Shown piece after piece: positions 26,030-35,195 of a stretch of 40,696 nucleotides of DNA (position 1 is its first letter; every line of letters begins with the position of its first letter). The stretch comes from Clostridiaceae bacterium. GTDB taxonomy: Bacteria; Bacillota; Clostridia; Saccharofermentanales; Saccharofermentanaceae. Below the pieces are notes generated by a model. The model saw only the letters and a list, made by a program, of their open reading frames with translations, made no database searches and was not told the DNA's origin. The stretch is taken from positions 1 to 40,696 of the forward strand of contig JAAYBI010000069.1 in assembly GCA_012718915.1 (NCBI GenBank), read 5' to 3'. A program made the position numbers and the translations under genes.

Positions 26030-26311
26030 TTATTCGACATTTATCTGAAGTGATTCTATGGAAATCATCGTATTCACAGGGACAGAATTATGCCTGTTCA
26101 ATGAAACACTTCGCGCAGCAAGCAAAATCATTATAAGCAACAGCACCAGAAGCAATGTCAGCAATGCCAAAATTTGTATTTGTTGCGTGAGCGTACCTCC
26201 GGATTTCGGACGTTCATTTGGATGAACCGGAAACGATTCTTTTGCATCCGAAAAACCATTGCTATCAGAAAGATATTCAAACGGAAATCCGTTTTTATCT
26301 CGCTTGACCAT
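26030..26311 (-). CDS. Small single-pass membrane protein, unknown
   Basis: I do not recognise this protein of 93 residues. The first 45 residues are polar, residues about 48-68 (ILALLTLLLVLLLIMILLAA) form one transmembrane helix, and a 25-residue tail follows. ATG at 26311 has AAGGGG upstream; ATG at 26332 (100 residues) is possible but lacks a ribosome binding site. It converges with the ABC-F gene, 33 bases apart with no terminator seen, and lies downstream of the fba terminator. Confidence 0.6.
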   Translation of the reverse strand: MVKRDKNGFPFEYLSDSNGFSDAKESFPVHPNERPKSGGTLTQQIQILALLTLLLVLLLIMILLAARSVSLNRHNSVPVNTMISIESLQINVE

Positions 26312-26351
26312 CCGTTTATACCCCTTCTTCATATACGATCTTTGCGCGGAA

Positions 26352-26360
26352 AGTATAACA
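26352..26360 (-). promoter_or_regulatory. Extended -10 box of the small membrane protein gene
   Basis: Minus strand: TGTTATACT, an extended -10 (TGn-TATACT), just downstream of the fba terminator. Confidence 0.4.
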
Positions 26361-26370
26361 CAGACGGTAA

Positions 26371-26404
26371 TAAAAAAGCAAAGGCAGTGAATATCTGCCT
26401 TTGC
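26371..26404 (-). terminator. Rho-independent terminator of fba
   Basis: Minus strand: GCAAAGGCAG (26404-26395), 7-base loop, CTGCCTTTGC (26387-26378), then TTTTTTA. A perfect 10-bp stem 33 bases after the fba stop. Confidence 0.93.
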
Positions 26405-26437
26405 TCAAATAACGATTGATTATGCTTAAGCGAAAAA

Positions 26438-27373
26438 TCAGATCTTTCCTTGACAACCGAGAACCTCAGTAATCTTGTGAGCGACCATTTCTTTAACCGC
26501 AAGACGTGCAGGTGCCAAGTATTGACGAGGATCAAAGTGCGAAGGATTCTCGTTAAAGTACTTGCGAATTGTTCCGGTCATAGCCAAACGGATGTCCGAA
26601 TCGATGTTGATTTTGCATACTGCCATGGATGCTGCCTGTCTGAGCATGGACTCCGGAATACCGATTGCATCAGGCATCTTACCACCGTTTTCATTCACCA
26701 TCTTGACGTACTCCGGAATAACGGAAGACGCACCGTGAAGAACGATCGGAAAACCAGGTAAACGCTTCTCTATATCTTCGAGAATGTCAAAGCGCAGCTG
26801 CGGCTTCTGTCCGGGCTTGAACTTGAAAGCACCGTGGGATGTACCAATGGCAATCGCCAAGGAATCACAACCTGTGCGCTCAACAAAATCTTGAACCTGT
26901 GCGGGATCCGTGTAGGACGCATCCTCAGCGGATACATTGACCGCATCCTCAATGCCTGCGAGACGTCCGAGCTCTGCCTCGACGACAACGCCATGAGCAT
27001 GAGCGTACTCTACAACTCTTTTGGTCTCCTTAACATTATCTTCGTATCCGTGATGTGATCCGTCTATCATAACAGAGGTGAAACCACCGTCGATACAACT
27101 CTTACAGAGTTCAAAAGAATCACCGTGATCCAAATGTAATGCAATCGGAAGATCGGTCTCAATCAAAGCGGCCTCAACTAACTTCACAAGGTATGTGTGG
27201 TTAGCATACTTTCTTGCTCCCGCAGAAACCTGAAGAATCAATGGTGCATTCAATTCCTTACCGGCTTCGGTAATACCCTGAATAATCTCCATGTTATTCA
27301 CATTAAATGCTCCGATAGCGTAACCGCCTTCGTAGGCTTTCTTAAACATGTCTGTCGTTGTTACTAATGGCAT
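26438..27373 (-). CDS. fba: Class II fructose-bisphosphate aldolase
   Basis: Zinc-dependent cleavage of fructose 1,6-bisphosphate into DHAP and glyceraldehyde 3-phosphate. The 311-residue protein has LHLDHGDSFELC (the catalytic Asp and first zinc His), VMIDGSHH, VVEAELGRLAGIED, AIAIGTSHGAFKF and VLHGASSV with the other zinc histidines and phosphate loop. ATG at 27373 has GGAGGAG; the frame extends 28 codons upstream but through the promoter and without a site. It is a single gene with its own promoter and terminator, divergent from the DUF4234 gene. Confidence 0.97.
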   Translation of the reverse strand: MPLVTTTDMFKKAYEGGYAIGAFNVNNMEIIQGITEAGKELNAPLILQVSAGARKYANHTYLVKLVEAALIETDLPIALHLDHGDSFELCKSCIDGGFTSVMIDGSHHGYEDNVKETKRVVEYAHAHGVVVEAELGRLAGIEDAVNVSAEDASYTDPAQVQDFVERTGCDSLAIAIGTSHGAFKFKPGQKPQLRFDILEDIEKRLPGFPIVLHGASSVIPEYVKMVNENGGKMPDAIGIPESMLRQAASMAVCKINIDSDIRLAMTGTIRKYFNENPSHFDPRQYLAPARLAVKEMVAHKITEVLGCQGKI

Positions 27374-27428
27374 AATATTCTCCTCCAAATTGCGCCAAAC
27401 GCGTCTTCCCATACTTTTTTTCTCAATC

Positions 27429-27457
27429 ATTTTACGAGTCTGTCTACAATTCGTCAA
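27429..27457 (-). promoter_or_regulatory. fba promoter
   Basis: Minus strand: TTGACG (27457-27452), a 17-base spacer, TAAAAT (27434-27429). The leader before the ATG is about 50 bases. Confidence 0.75.
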
Positions 27458-27503
27458 CGTTTATGATAAAATATGATTTATGAAAGAAAAGGAGGAATTC
27501 ACT

Positions 27504-27845
27504 GTGCAACAAAAAAACATTGTAACGTGTGTCATTTTATCCCTCGTAACCTGTGGAATCTATGGAATCATTTGGATGATCTCTCTGACAGATGATACCG
27601 GAAAAATGGCTGGAGACAGCAGCATGAAGGGATCAACCGCTGTTCTGCTCACCATTGTGACCTGTGGTATTTACGGATACTTCTGGGCTTACAAGATGGG
27701 CGAACTGGTTTCCAAGGCTCAGACGGCTCAAGGTCATTCGTCGGATTCTAATTATCCGGTCTTGTTCCTGATTCTTCAGATCTGCGGTTTGGGTATCGTC
27801 AATTATGCACTCATCCAGAACGAACTCAACAAATTGGTTGCTTAA
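27504..27845 (+). CDS. DUF4234 small membrane protein
   Basis: A 113-residue membrane protein of unknown role. It contains two related segments, ILSLVTCGIYGIIWMISLTDD and LTIVTCGIYGYFWAYKMGE, each with the TCGIYG(x)(x)W motif typical of DUF4234, and a third hydrophobic helix near residues 82-102. The GTG at 27504 sits 8 bases after AAAGGAGG and is the better start; ATG at 27480 lies upstream of that site and would read through it. The next gene begins 18 bases downstream, so the two form an operon. Confidence 0.88.
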   Translation: MQQKNIVTCVILSLVTCGIYGIIWMISLTDDTGKMAGDSSMKGSTAVLLTIVTCGIYGYFWAYKMGELVSKAQTAQGHSSDSNYPVLFLILQICGLGIVNYALIQNELNKLVA

Positions 27846-27863
27846 TTCATGAGGGAACGTCTA

Positions 27864-28247
27864 ATGCGGCTGGCTCGTCCAGCCGCATTTCTTTTTTTTA
27901 TCGTCATTTTATATATCGCTGTTCATCACTTGACCGGCTATGGATTGCCTTGTCTTTTTCACCTGATTACAGGTCTCTATTGCCCGGGTTGCGGCACCGG
28001 CCGTATGTTTTTTGCCATTTTAAGACTAGATTTTTCTTCTGCCTTTCGCGCTAATCCTTATGTTTTTATACTCATCCCCATTTTTTCAATATACTACATT
28101 GCAGAGATAAGAGCATATTTGAAAGGGCAATCGAGAAAGGCTTCCCGTTCTGAATACATTTCTCTTTTCTTTATATTGGCCGGATTAATTATTTTCGGTG
28201 TACTTAGAAATATTCCTTATTTTTCTTTTTTAGCCCCGTCAACTTGA
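27864..28247 (+). CDS. DUF2752 membrane protein
   Basis: A 127-residue membrane protein with three predicted helices. CLFHLITGLYCPGCGTGR holds the CPxCG(T/L)xR signature of DUF2752, followed by LRLDFSSAFRANPYVF, the family's second conserved block. The function of DUF2752 is unknown; the two close cysteines could bind metal or form a disulfide. ATG at 27864 follows GAGGG with an 8-base gap; ATG at 27849 is the weaker alternative. It is paired with the DUF4234 gene, which suggests related roles. Confidence 0.88.
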   Translation: MRLARPAAFLFFIVILYIAVHHLTGYGLPCLFHLITGLYCPGCGTGRMFFAILRLDFSSAFRANPYVFILIPIFSIYYIAEIRAYLKGQSRKASRSEYISLFFILAGLIIFGVLRNIPYFSFLAPST

Positions 28248-28272
28248 ATCACTAAATTAATGAGAAATAAAC

Positions 28273-28293
28273 GGGCATGTCACAGACATGCCC
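28273..28293. terminator. Hairpin between convergent genes
   Basis: GGGCATGTC (28273-28281) pairs perfectly with GACATGCCC (28285-28293) over a 3-base loop. The minus side continues GTTTATTTCT, so it most likely terminates the minus-strand gene ending at 28326; the + side is less T-rich. Confidence 0.7.
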
Positions 28294-28325
28294 ATCAACA
28301 TAATATTCGACTATTCAGGAAACAA

Positions 28326-29018
28326 TCATTTTTTGTTCTCTTCAAGAACATCGTTAACAAGCTTACTTATAGCGTCGTCAGCCAAATCTTCTTTTTCAAT
28401 TTCTGCCTTCCTGTCATTTGCTCTGTATTTTTGACTGATGAGAAATGTCTCTTCCTTAAGAGTTAAGAAGTCTGAGACCGAAGCCAAATCATCAGAAGTG
28501 GTCTGATAGCAAGCATCTGAATTAATATCGTCGAGAATCAGGTACATTCTCTGGTTTTTCCCGACCATCGATTTGGCACGAACGAGCATCCTTTCCACTT
28601 GATCCGGCTCACCTAATCTGGCATCAAAACTTTCAAAATCAATCGGCAAGAGTCTAAACATGTACCTTAAGATTACTTTCTTATTAGAATAATCAATAGC
28701 GACGCGGTACTTTGTGATTAAAAACGTCTGAATAAAGACCGGAACACATATGATAATCGGAATAATCAAAAGCGGCAAGAGAACATAATATCCGGATCCT
28801 TGAGTTAACAGTAATATGAGTCCTGCAATCAAGATTGGCAGAAGCACAATCGTCACAATTCTACGGACCAGAACTTGCTTAGGATTAGCAGGAAAACAAT
28901 GCACACCGCTATCAGGGAGCTCCGCAACCGTGACTGATATCTTATCATCAGACGTTAACTCATTCTGAATTTGTGTATCCTCGTATACTTGATTGTTATC
29001 GATGCCTGTCTCGTCCAT
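28326..29018 (-). CDS. Two-TM membrane protein of unknown function
   Basis: A 230-residue protein. The first 48 residues are acidic and polar, two hydrophobic segments follow (about 51-68 and 72-95), and the remaining 130 residues are probably cytosolic. The stretch after the second helix (TKYRVAIDYSNKKVILRYMFRLLPIDFESF) has the beta-strand pattern seen in bacterial PH-like domains attached to membrane pairs, but the match is loose. AGGAGG precedes the ATG. It lies 45 bases after valS and is probably the last gene of that transcript. Confidence 0.78.
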   Translation of the reverse strand: MDETGIDNNQVYEDTQIQNELTSDDKISVTVAELPDSGVHCFPANPKQVLVRRIVTIVLLPILIAGLILLLTQGSGYYVLLPLLIIPIIICVPVFIQTFLITKYRVAIDYSNKKVILRYMFRLLPIDFESFDARLGEPDQVERMLVRAKSMVGKNQRMYLILDDINSDACYQTTSDDLASVSDFLTLKEETFLISQKYRANDRKAEIEKEDLADDAISKLVNDVLEENKK

Positions 29019-29063
29019 ACAAAACCTCCTGATGGTATTGATAGTTTTAGAATAACGGAATTC

Positions 29064-31718
29064 TTATGTCTGAAGTAATGTTAATCTGTCATTGATGCTC
29101 GCAAGCATCTCAACATACTTATCTCGCTTTTCTTTCTCGGCCAGAACAACTGCCTCGGGTGCTCTTTCAACAAAAGACGCATTCTGCAATTTTGAATCAA
29201 CACGCCGAACTTCATTCTCAAGATTATCCTTTTCTTTGTTCAGTCTCTCAAGCTCTTTATCAATGTCGATAAGATCTTCAAGAGGCAAAAAGAATGTTCC
29301 GCCATCAAAAATCGCCGTAACGGCCGTAGCAGGTATTCCGGACTTATCAGTTCGGAATTCGATGCTGTTGATGCTTGCAAGCCGATCCAAAAACGCAATG
29401 CTATCTTCAAATATTCCTCTTGTCTCTTCCCTTGCGACGACCAGGATACCCCCGGCTTTTCTTGATGGGGCAACGCCCAATTGAGTGCGAACATTTCTAA
29501 TCGATCGAATAGCATCCATGAGTATGATCATTTTTTCTTCTTCTGCATTAAATGACCACTCCTGTCTAACTTCCGGCCAACGATCAACCATGATCGCTCC
29601 GGCTTTGTTAGCGAGAATGAGGTGAGAATATACCTCTTCGGTAAGAAAAGGCATAAACGGGTGCAACAGTTTCATCGCTTCGCCGAGAACATAATTCAGG
29701 ACATATTGCGCCTCGATCTTTGTCGATCCGGATGCATCAAATAGTCTGGACTTAGCCATCTCAATGTACCAGTCACAGTACTCCTCCCAGATAAATGAGT
29801 ATATTTTCGCGACGGCGATACCAAACTCATACTTTTCCAGATTCGACGTTACCTCCGAGGAAACCTTGTTAAGTCTTGACAGAATCCACTTGTCTTCTAA
29901 TGTGAATTTGCTTGGATCAACCGCATCAAAACATAAATTCTCTTCGCAATTCATCAAGACGAAACGCATCGCATTCCAAATCTTGTTCGCAAAATTACGA
30001 CCGGCCTCAATCTTGTCTTCTTGAAAGCGCTGATCATTTCCCGGCGCGTTTCCGGTAACCAATGAATAGCGCAACGCATCTGCTCCGTATTGATCGATAA
30101 TTTCCAGAGGGTCGACACCGTTACCCAGTGACTTGCTCATTTTTCGACCTTGCGGATCTCTGATAATTCCATGAATTAATACATGCTCGAAAGGTACTTC
30201 ATTCATGTTCGCTACGCCAGAAAAAATCATACGCGCAACCCAGAAGAAAATGATGTCATATGCCGTCACCAAAACATTAGTCGGATAAAAATACTCGAGT
30301 TCATCGGTCTTATTCGGCCAACCCAAAGTAGAGAACGGCCAAAGGGCTGAAGAAAACCATGTATCAAGCGTATCTTCATCTTGTACCGGATTGTTTGCAC
30401 CGCAAGATTCACAACGCTCAGGCGCAGTTCGAGATACCGTGATATGCCCACAAGCACAATAGTAAGCAGGAATACGGTGTCCCCACCAAAGCTGCCTTGA
30501 TATGCACCAATCACGAACATTATCCATCCAGTTGAAGTAGATTTTATCAAATCGTTCCGGAATAAATCGAGTCTTTCCTTCCCTTACAGCCTGATTAGCC
30601 GGCTCGGCAAGAGGCTTCATTTTGACAAACCATTGAAATGATACCCTGGGTTCAACCACCGTACTACAACGGTAACAAGTTCCGACATTATGCTTATGCG
30701 GTTCAATTTTCAAAATCAAACCTTGCGATTCCAAATCCGCAACAATCCGTTTTCTCGCTTCATATCGATCCAGTCCGGCGTAAACGCCGGCGAACTCGTT
30801 CATATGGGCATCATCCGTCATGACCGTGATAACCGGAAGATTGTGACGAAGACCAACCTCAAAATCATTCGGGTCATGAGCCGGCGTAATTTTAACTACG
30901 CCGGTTCCGAAATCTTTTTCAACGTAGTCATCTGCTACGATTGGAATTTCCTTGTTGAGAAGCGGAAGAATGACTGACTGTCCGACAAGCGCTGCATATC
31001 TCTCATCTTCAGGATGAACAGCAACCGCAGTATCACCGAGCATCGTTTCCGGACGTGTAGTAGCAAGAACCAAAAAGCCACTTCCGTCTGCTAACGGATA
31101 CTTAATATGCCAAAAATGTCCGTCCTTTTCTTCGTACTCTACTTCAGCATCCGAAATCGAAGTTAAGCAATGTGGGCACCAATTGATGATACGTTCCCCA
31201 CGATAAATCAACCCTTGCTCATAGTAACGAATAAATACCTCTGTGACGGCATCCGACAGGCCACGATCCATCGTGAAGCGCTCTCTCTCCCAGTCACAGG
31301 ATGACCCGAGCCTTTTGAGTTGTTCGACAATTCTGCCACCAAACTCGGCCTTCCATTGCCAAGCTTTTTCAAGAAAAGCATCCCGTCCGATACCTTCCTT
31401 TGATAGGCCTTCTTCTTTCATTCGAGCCACAATACGAGCCTCTGTAGCAATTGCCGCATGATCAGTTCCCGGCAACCAAAGTGCTTCGAAGCCCTGCATA
31501 CGCTTGAATCGCGTAAGTATATCCTGTAACGTATTGTCCAAAGCATGTCCCATATGGAGTTGCCCGGTAATGTTCGGCGGCGGCATGACTATGCAATACG
31601 GTTTCTTATCCGGATTGGGCTCAGCATGAAAATAGCCTTCATGCATCCATTGTTTATATATTCGCGGTTCAGCCTCGCATGGCTCAAATGTCTTGCTGAT
31701 GTTGTCTATTCTGCTCAT
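29064..31718 (-). CDS. valS: Valyl-tRNA synthetase
   Basis: Class I synthetase charging tRNA-Val, with editing of threonine. The 884-residue protein has PPPNITGQLHMGHAL (HIGH) near residue 47, a CP1 editing domain (ATTRPETMLGDTAVAVHP), GRKMSKSLGN (KMSKS) near 530, a helical anticodon domain, and a C-terminal coiled coil (about 815-884, IDIDKELERLNKEKDN) as usual for ValRS. GGGAG lies six bases before the ATG. It follows the acyl-CoA synthetase by 32 bases. A TATAAT in that gap could be its own -10; no T-box leader is present. Confidence 0.97.
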   Translation of the reverse strand: MSRIDNISKTFEPCEAEPRIYKQWMHEGYFHAEPNPDKKPYCIVMPPPNITGQLHMGHALDNTLQDILTRFKRMQGFEALWLPGTDHAAIATEARIVARMKEEGLSKEGIGRDAFLEKAWQWKAEFGGRIVEQLKRLGSSCDWERERFTMDRGLSDAVTEVFIRYYEQGLIYRGERIINWCPHCLTSISDAEVEYEEKDGHFWHIKYPLADGSGFLVLATTRPETMLGDTAVAVHPEDERYAALVGQSVILPLLNKEIPIVADDYVEKDFGTGVVKITPAHDPNDFEVGLRHNLPVITVMTDDAHMNEFAGVYAGLDRYEARKRIVADLESQGLILKIEPHKHNVGTCYRCSTVVEPRVSFQWFVKMKPLAEPANQAVREGKTRFIPERFDKIYFNWMDNVRDWCISRQLWWGHRIPAYYCACGHITVSRTAPERCESCGANNPVQDEDTLDTWFSSALWPFSTLGWPNKTDELEYFYPTNVLVTAYDIIFFWVARMIFSGVANMNEVPFEHVLIHGIIRDPQGRKMSKSLGNGVDPLEIIDQYGADALRYSLVTGNAPGNDQRFQEDKIEAGRNFANKIWNAMRFVLMNCEENLCFDAVDPSKFTLEDKWILSRLNKVSSEVTSNLEKYEFGIAVAKIYSFIWEEYCDWYIEMAKSRLFDASGSTKIEAQYVLNYVLGEAMKLLHPFMPFLTEEVYSHLILANKAGAIMVDRWPEVRQEWSFNAEEEKMIILMDAIRSIRNVRTQLGVAPSRKAGGILVVAREETRGIFEDSIAFLDRLASINSIEFRTDKSGIPATAVTAIFDGGTFFLPLEDLIDIDKELERLNKEKDNLENEVRRVDSKLQNASFVERAPEAVVLAEKEKRDKYVEMLASINDRLTLLQT

Positions 31719-31750
31719 TACTATCTCCCATAATTATAGATTGCTCGCAT

Positions 31751-33448
31751 TTATGAATTGTCACCGCCGGCTTGATCCTTTTCACGGATTTCAACGCGAC
31801 GTATTTTACCGCTAATCGTCTTTGGCAACGCTTCGACATATTCGATTATTCGAGGATACTTATAAGGTGCAGTTACTGACTTAACGTGACTTTGCAGCGC
31901 TTTTGTCAGTTCATCGGATGGTGAATAACCCTTTGACAACACAATCGTAGCCTTGACTGCAAACCCTCTGTCGGGATCCGGCACGCCGGTAACGGCACAC
32001 TCAAGAACGCTCGGGTGTTCCATCAAAGCACTCTCTACCTCAAACGGTCCGATACGATATCCGGAACTCTTAATGACATCATCAACGCGGCCGACATACC
32101 ATAAAAAGCCCATTTCGTCGCGATAAGCGGTATCTCCGGTATGATACAGTCCGTCGTGCCAGGAACGATTTGTCGCCGATTCATCGCGATAATAACCTCT
32201 GAACACACCGATTGGTTTGCCACCGACTTCGTCATCCGTACGAATGCAGATCTCTCCGGTGACACCCGACTCGACCTCATTTCCTTCGTCATCTACAACA
32301 ACGATATTATTCCCGGGAGTTTGAAGGCCCATCGATCCGAGTCTCGGAAGCATCCAAGGATAGATGGTTCCACAGACTAACGTCGTCTCGGTCTGTCCAA
32401 ATCCCTCGAAAATTTTGAGATTAGTATTCTTGAGCCACTGGCTATATACTTCCGGATTAAGTGCTTCTCCTGCCGTGCAACAATGCTTGAGTGAAGAAAA
32501 ATCATACTTGGAAAAATCTTCCTTGATCATGAATCGATACATGGTCGGCGGCGCACAGAACGTCGTAATTTTGTATTGATCGAGTTTTTGAAGAATGTCA
32601 GTTGCCGAAAATTTCTCGAAATCATATGTAAAAATAGCAGACTCTCCCAACCACTGGCCATACATCTTACCCCAAAGCGATTTGAGCCAGCCCGTGTCGG
32701 ATATCGTAAAATGTAGTCCGCCGTCTTCTACTCGATGCCAAAAAACACCCGTGAGCAAATGTCCCAGAGGGTATGAGTGATCGTGCAAGACCATCTTCGG
32801 ATAACCCGTTGTGCCGGAAGAAAACGACATGGTCATGATATCCGTAACTTTTGTTGCAGCTTCTCCGGTCGGCCGCTCGAAAACATCGCTTTGTAATTCG
32901 AACTCACGATCAAAATCAATCCATCCCGGAACGTTCTTGCCTCGAGTCACCGCACGAAGCTTAAGTGTCTCATATTGATCCAACGCTTCATCAACATGCT
33001 CCGTGCATTGATCATCGCCGGTCATAACCACCATCTTAATGCCTCCGGAATTCATACGGTAGACATAGTCCTTAGCGGTCAAGAGATGTGTGGCTTGTAC
33101 TGCAACCGCACCGATCTTATGAAGTCCCATCATACAGTACCAGAACTCATACCCGCGCTTTAGAACCAGCATGACATAGTCACCTTTTCCGATACCTTTT
33201 GAAGTGAAAAAATTCGCTGCCTTGTTGGAAAGTAATGACATTTCACCGAATGTAAAACGCTTCGAAACGTTGTCATTACTGACCCAAAGCATCGCTAACT
33301 TGTCCGGTGTTCTCGCGGCAATCTTATCTAAAACGTCATATGCAAAATTAAAAGTCTCCGGATAACTGACTTTATAGTTTCGGGATAAATCCTCAAAAGT
33401 GGCATAATCATCTCGATGGCGCCCAATAAATTCTTCATAGATTGGCAT
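31751..33448 (-). CDS. AMP-forming acyl-CoA synthetase
   Basis: Activates a carboxylic acid to acyl-AMP and then acyl-CoA. The 565-residue protein has the adenylate-forming motifs SFSSGTTGYPKMV (about 175-190), GFGQTETT, YHTGDTAYRDEMGFLWYVGRVDDVIKSSG in pieces, and KTISGKIRR with the catalytic lysine. Length and layout match medium-chain/acetyl-type (ACSM-like) enzymes rather than long-chain FadD. The acid cannot be named; a branched-chain or short-chain acid is plausible in a fermenter, but this is inference. It starts 4 bases after the XRE-cupin gene, whose last codons supply the AAGGAG site, so the pair is tightly coupled. Confidence 0.93.
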   Translation of the reverse strand: MPIYEEFIGRHRDDYATFEDLSRNYKVSYPETFNFAYDVLDKIAARTPDKLAMLWVSNDNVSKRFTFGEMSLLSNKAANFFTSKGIGKGDYVMLVLKRGYEFWYCMMGLHKIGAVAVQATHLLTAKDYVYRMNSGGIKMVVMTGDDQCTEHVDEALDQYETLKLRAVTRGKNVPGWIDFDREFELQSDVFERPTGEAATKVTDIMTMSFSSGTTGYPKMVLHDHSYPLGHLLTGVFWHRVEDGGLHFTISDTGWLKSLWGKMYGQWLGESAIFTYDFEKFSATDILQKLDQYKITTFCAPPTMYRFMIKEDFSKYDFSSLKHCCTAGEALNPEVYSQWLKNTNLKIFEGFGQTETTLVCGTIYPWMLPRLGSMGLQTPGNNIVVVDDEGNEVESGVTGEICIRTDDEVGGKPIGVFRGYYRDESATNRSWHDGLYHTGDTAYRDEMGFLWYVGRVDDVIKSSGYRIGPFEVESALMEHPSVLECAVTGVPDPDRGFAVKATIVLSKGYSPSDELTKALQSHVKSVTAPYKYPRIIEYVEALPKTISGKIRRVEIREKDQAGGDNS

Positions 33449-33452
33449 GTCA

Positions 33453-34016
33453 TTAATTCTCCTTCTTAAGTACTATGGCTAAAAACTGACAAGGACGATC
33501 GTTGTTCGCCTTCATTGCGTGCGGTACGCCCGAATCAAAATATATGCTGTCACCTTCACCAAGAATATAGGTCAGAGAATCAAGGAAAAAAGTCATTTCT
33601 CCCTTTACAACATAGTTGAACTCTTGTCCGGCATGCGCGTTAAGAGTCGGCTTTTCGTCAATCTTCGGCTCCACCGTAACTAAAAACGGTTCGGCTAACT
33701 TATTTCGAAATGTATATGCCAAATGCTTATAATTATATGATTCTCTACGATTAATGTCGAAGCCTTCACCCTTTTTCACGACTGTAGCCATTGAGAGTTT
33801 CGGCGATTCACCACTCATGATATCTAACACATCAACGCCAAAAATCGAAGCTACATTATTCAGGAAAGAAAAAGAAAAATCCTTATTCCCGGCCTCGTAT
33901 TCGATATAGTCAGAAACACTGATTTGGCATTTTTCAGAAACTTCCTCGGGAGATAACTCCATAATCTCTCGCAACGTCCTTATTCGTTCACCCATCTGTT
34001 GAAGTTGATTTTCCAT
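33453..34016 (-). CDS. XRE-cupin transcriptional regulator
   Basis: A 187-residue two-domain regulator: an N-terminal helix-turn-helix (about 8-60, IRTLREIMELSPEEVSEKC then ISVSDYIEYEAGNKD) and a C-terminal cupin (about 110-185, HAGQEFNYVVKGEMTFFLD then GDSIYFDSGVPHAMKA). Such proteins sense a small ligand in the cupin barrel and often control the adjacent metabolic gene. Here the next gene, 4 bases on, is the acyl-CoA synthetase, so its substrate or product may be the ligand. GGGAGG precedes the ATG. It is divergent from moxR, with 154 bases between. Confidence 0.92.
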   Translation of the reverse strand: MENQLQQMGERIRTLREIMELSPEEVSEKCQISVSDYIEYEAGNKDFSFSFLNNVASIFGVDVLDIMSGESPKLSMATVVKKGEGFDINRRESYNYKHLAYTFRNKLAEPFLVTVEPKIDEKPTLNAHAGQEFNYVVKGEMTFFLDSLTYILGEGDSIYFDSGVPHAMKANNDRPCQFLAIVLKKEN

Positions 34017-34126
34017 AAGTCCTCGCCTCCCTTAAGACTATAATTGTGCATGATAAACATAATAGGTTTAGTGCGTTCTCATGTCAACAAAAACAGGCGT
34101 GTTCAAGACTTTCAATACCACTTCAT

Positions 34127-34134
34127 GCTATACT
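34127..34134 (+). promoter_or_regulatory. Extended -10 promoter of moxR operon
   Basis: ATGCTATACT contains TGn-TATACT with the hexamer at 34129-34134. No clear -35 is seen. It lies 36 bases before the ATG at 34171. Confidence 0.5.
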
Positions 34135-34170
34135 AAAACAATAATTTTCACTGAGATTGAAGAGGTATAT

Positions 34171-35178
34171 ATGGAGAGCAAAACGATGTCTCAGCACGCG
34201 ACCGGAGATTCAACTTTCGTACAAGAGCTTACAGAACGCATAGTTAGTAATATTTCCAACGTGATTCTGGGCAAAGAGGATCAAATCCGGCTTATTATCA
34301 CTGCTCTTTTGTGCGACGCCCATGTACTCATTGAAGATATACCCGGAACCGGTAAAACCAGACTGGCTCGTTCGCTGTCTCAGTCTATCCGGGCAGATTT
34401 TAAGCGAATTCAATTCACTATAGATTTACTCCCGTCAGATTTGACGGGAATTCATTTTTTTGACCGAAAAGATAGCGAATTTGTTTTTCGACCCGGCCCG
34501 CTGTTCACGAACATATTGCTTGCTGATGAAATCAACCGAGCAACTGCCAGAACCCAATCCAGCCTTCTTGAATGCATGGAGGAAAAACAAATTACCGTTG
34601 ACGGAAAGCGCTTCCCTCTCTCTGCACTATATTTCGTTATAGCAACCCAAAATCCTATCGAAACAATAGGTACATTTCCATTACCGGAAGCTCAACTGGA
34701 TCGATTTGGACTACGCTTGAGCCTTGGCTATCCGGACAGGGATACATCCAGGCAAATCATGGATGTCTACAGTAAAGCAGATCCTTTTGACACGCTGCAA
34801 TCCGTATGCGACTCAGATGACATCCTGACCGCGCGAAGGATTTGTTCTGATGTAAAAATTCATCCGTTAATCACCGAATACATTCTCGACATCGTAGAAG
34901 CAACTCGCCGCCACTCTGCGGTGGCCTTGGGCGCGAGTCCGCGAGCCGCTATTACAATGATGAGTATGGCGAAGGCTTTCGCTGCTACTCATGGGCGCAA
35001 TTTCATTTTGCCTGATGACATCAAAGCATTGGCCAAGCCGGTCTTTTCTCATCGACTGTTACTCAAGACAACCGGTTACGCTTCCGAAGGCCCATCCGAT
35101 AGTTCCGGTATGTCAGAATATATCGTCGAACAAATTATCGGTCAAGTGCCCTGCCCTACCGAATCATTTTTCGCATAA
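34171..35178 (+). CDS. MoxR family AAA+ ATPase
   Basis: A 335-residue cytosolic AAA+ ATPase, thought to act as a chaperone for VWA/DUF58-type partners. Walker A is IEDIPGTGKTRLAR (54-67), Walker B and the following loop are LLADEINRATARTQSSLLECMEE, sensor 1 is ATQNPIETIGTFPLPEAQLDRF, and the C-terminal lid holds GASPRAAITMMSMAKAFAA. ATG at 34171 follows GAGG by five bases; an in-frame ATG at 34081 lies upstream of the promoter. It is the first gene of moxR-DUF58-DUF4129. Confidence 0.95.
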   Translation: MESKTMSQHATGDSTFVQELTERIVSNISNVILGKEDQIRLIITALLCDAHVLIEDIPGTGKTRLARSLSQSIRADFKRIQFTIDLLPSDLTGIHFFDRKDSEFVFRPGPLFTNILLADEINRATARTQSSLLECMEEKQITVDGKRFPLSALYFVIATQNPIETIGTFPLPEAQLDRFGLRLSLGYPDRDTSRQIMDVYSKADPFDTLQSVCDSDDILTARRICSDVKIHPLITEYILDIVEATRRHSAVALGASPRAAITMMSMAKAFAATHGRNFILPDDIKALAKPVFSHRLLLKTTGYASEGPSDSSGMSEYIVEQIIGQVPCPTESFFA

Positions 35179-35195
35179 TTTTCGGAGATATTGAG

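Noticed and set aside
31719-31750. T-box leader ahead of valS
   Set aside because: The gap to the upstream gene is only 32 bases, too short for any T-box.
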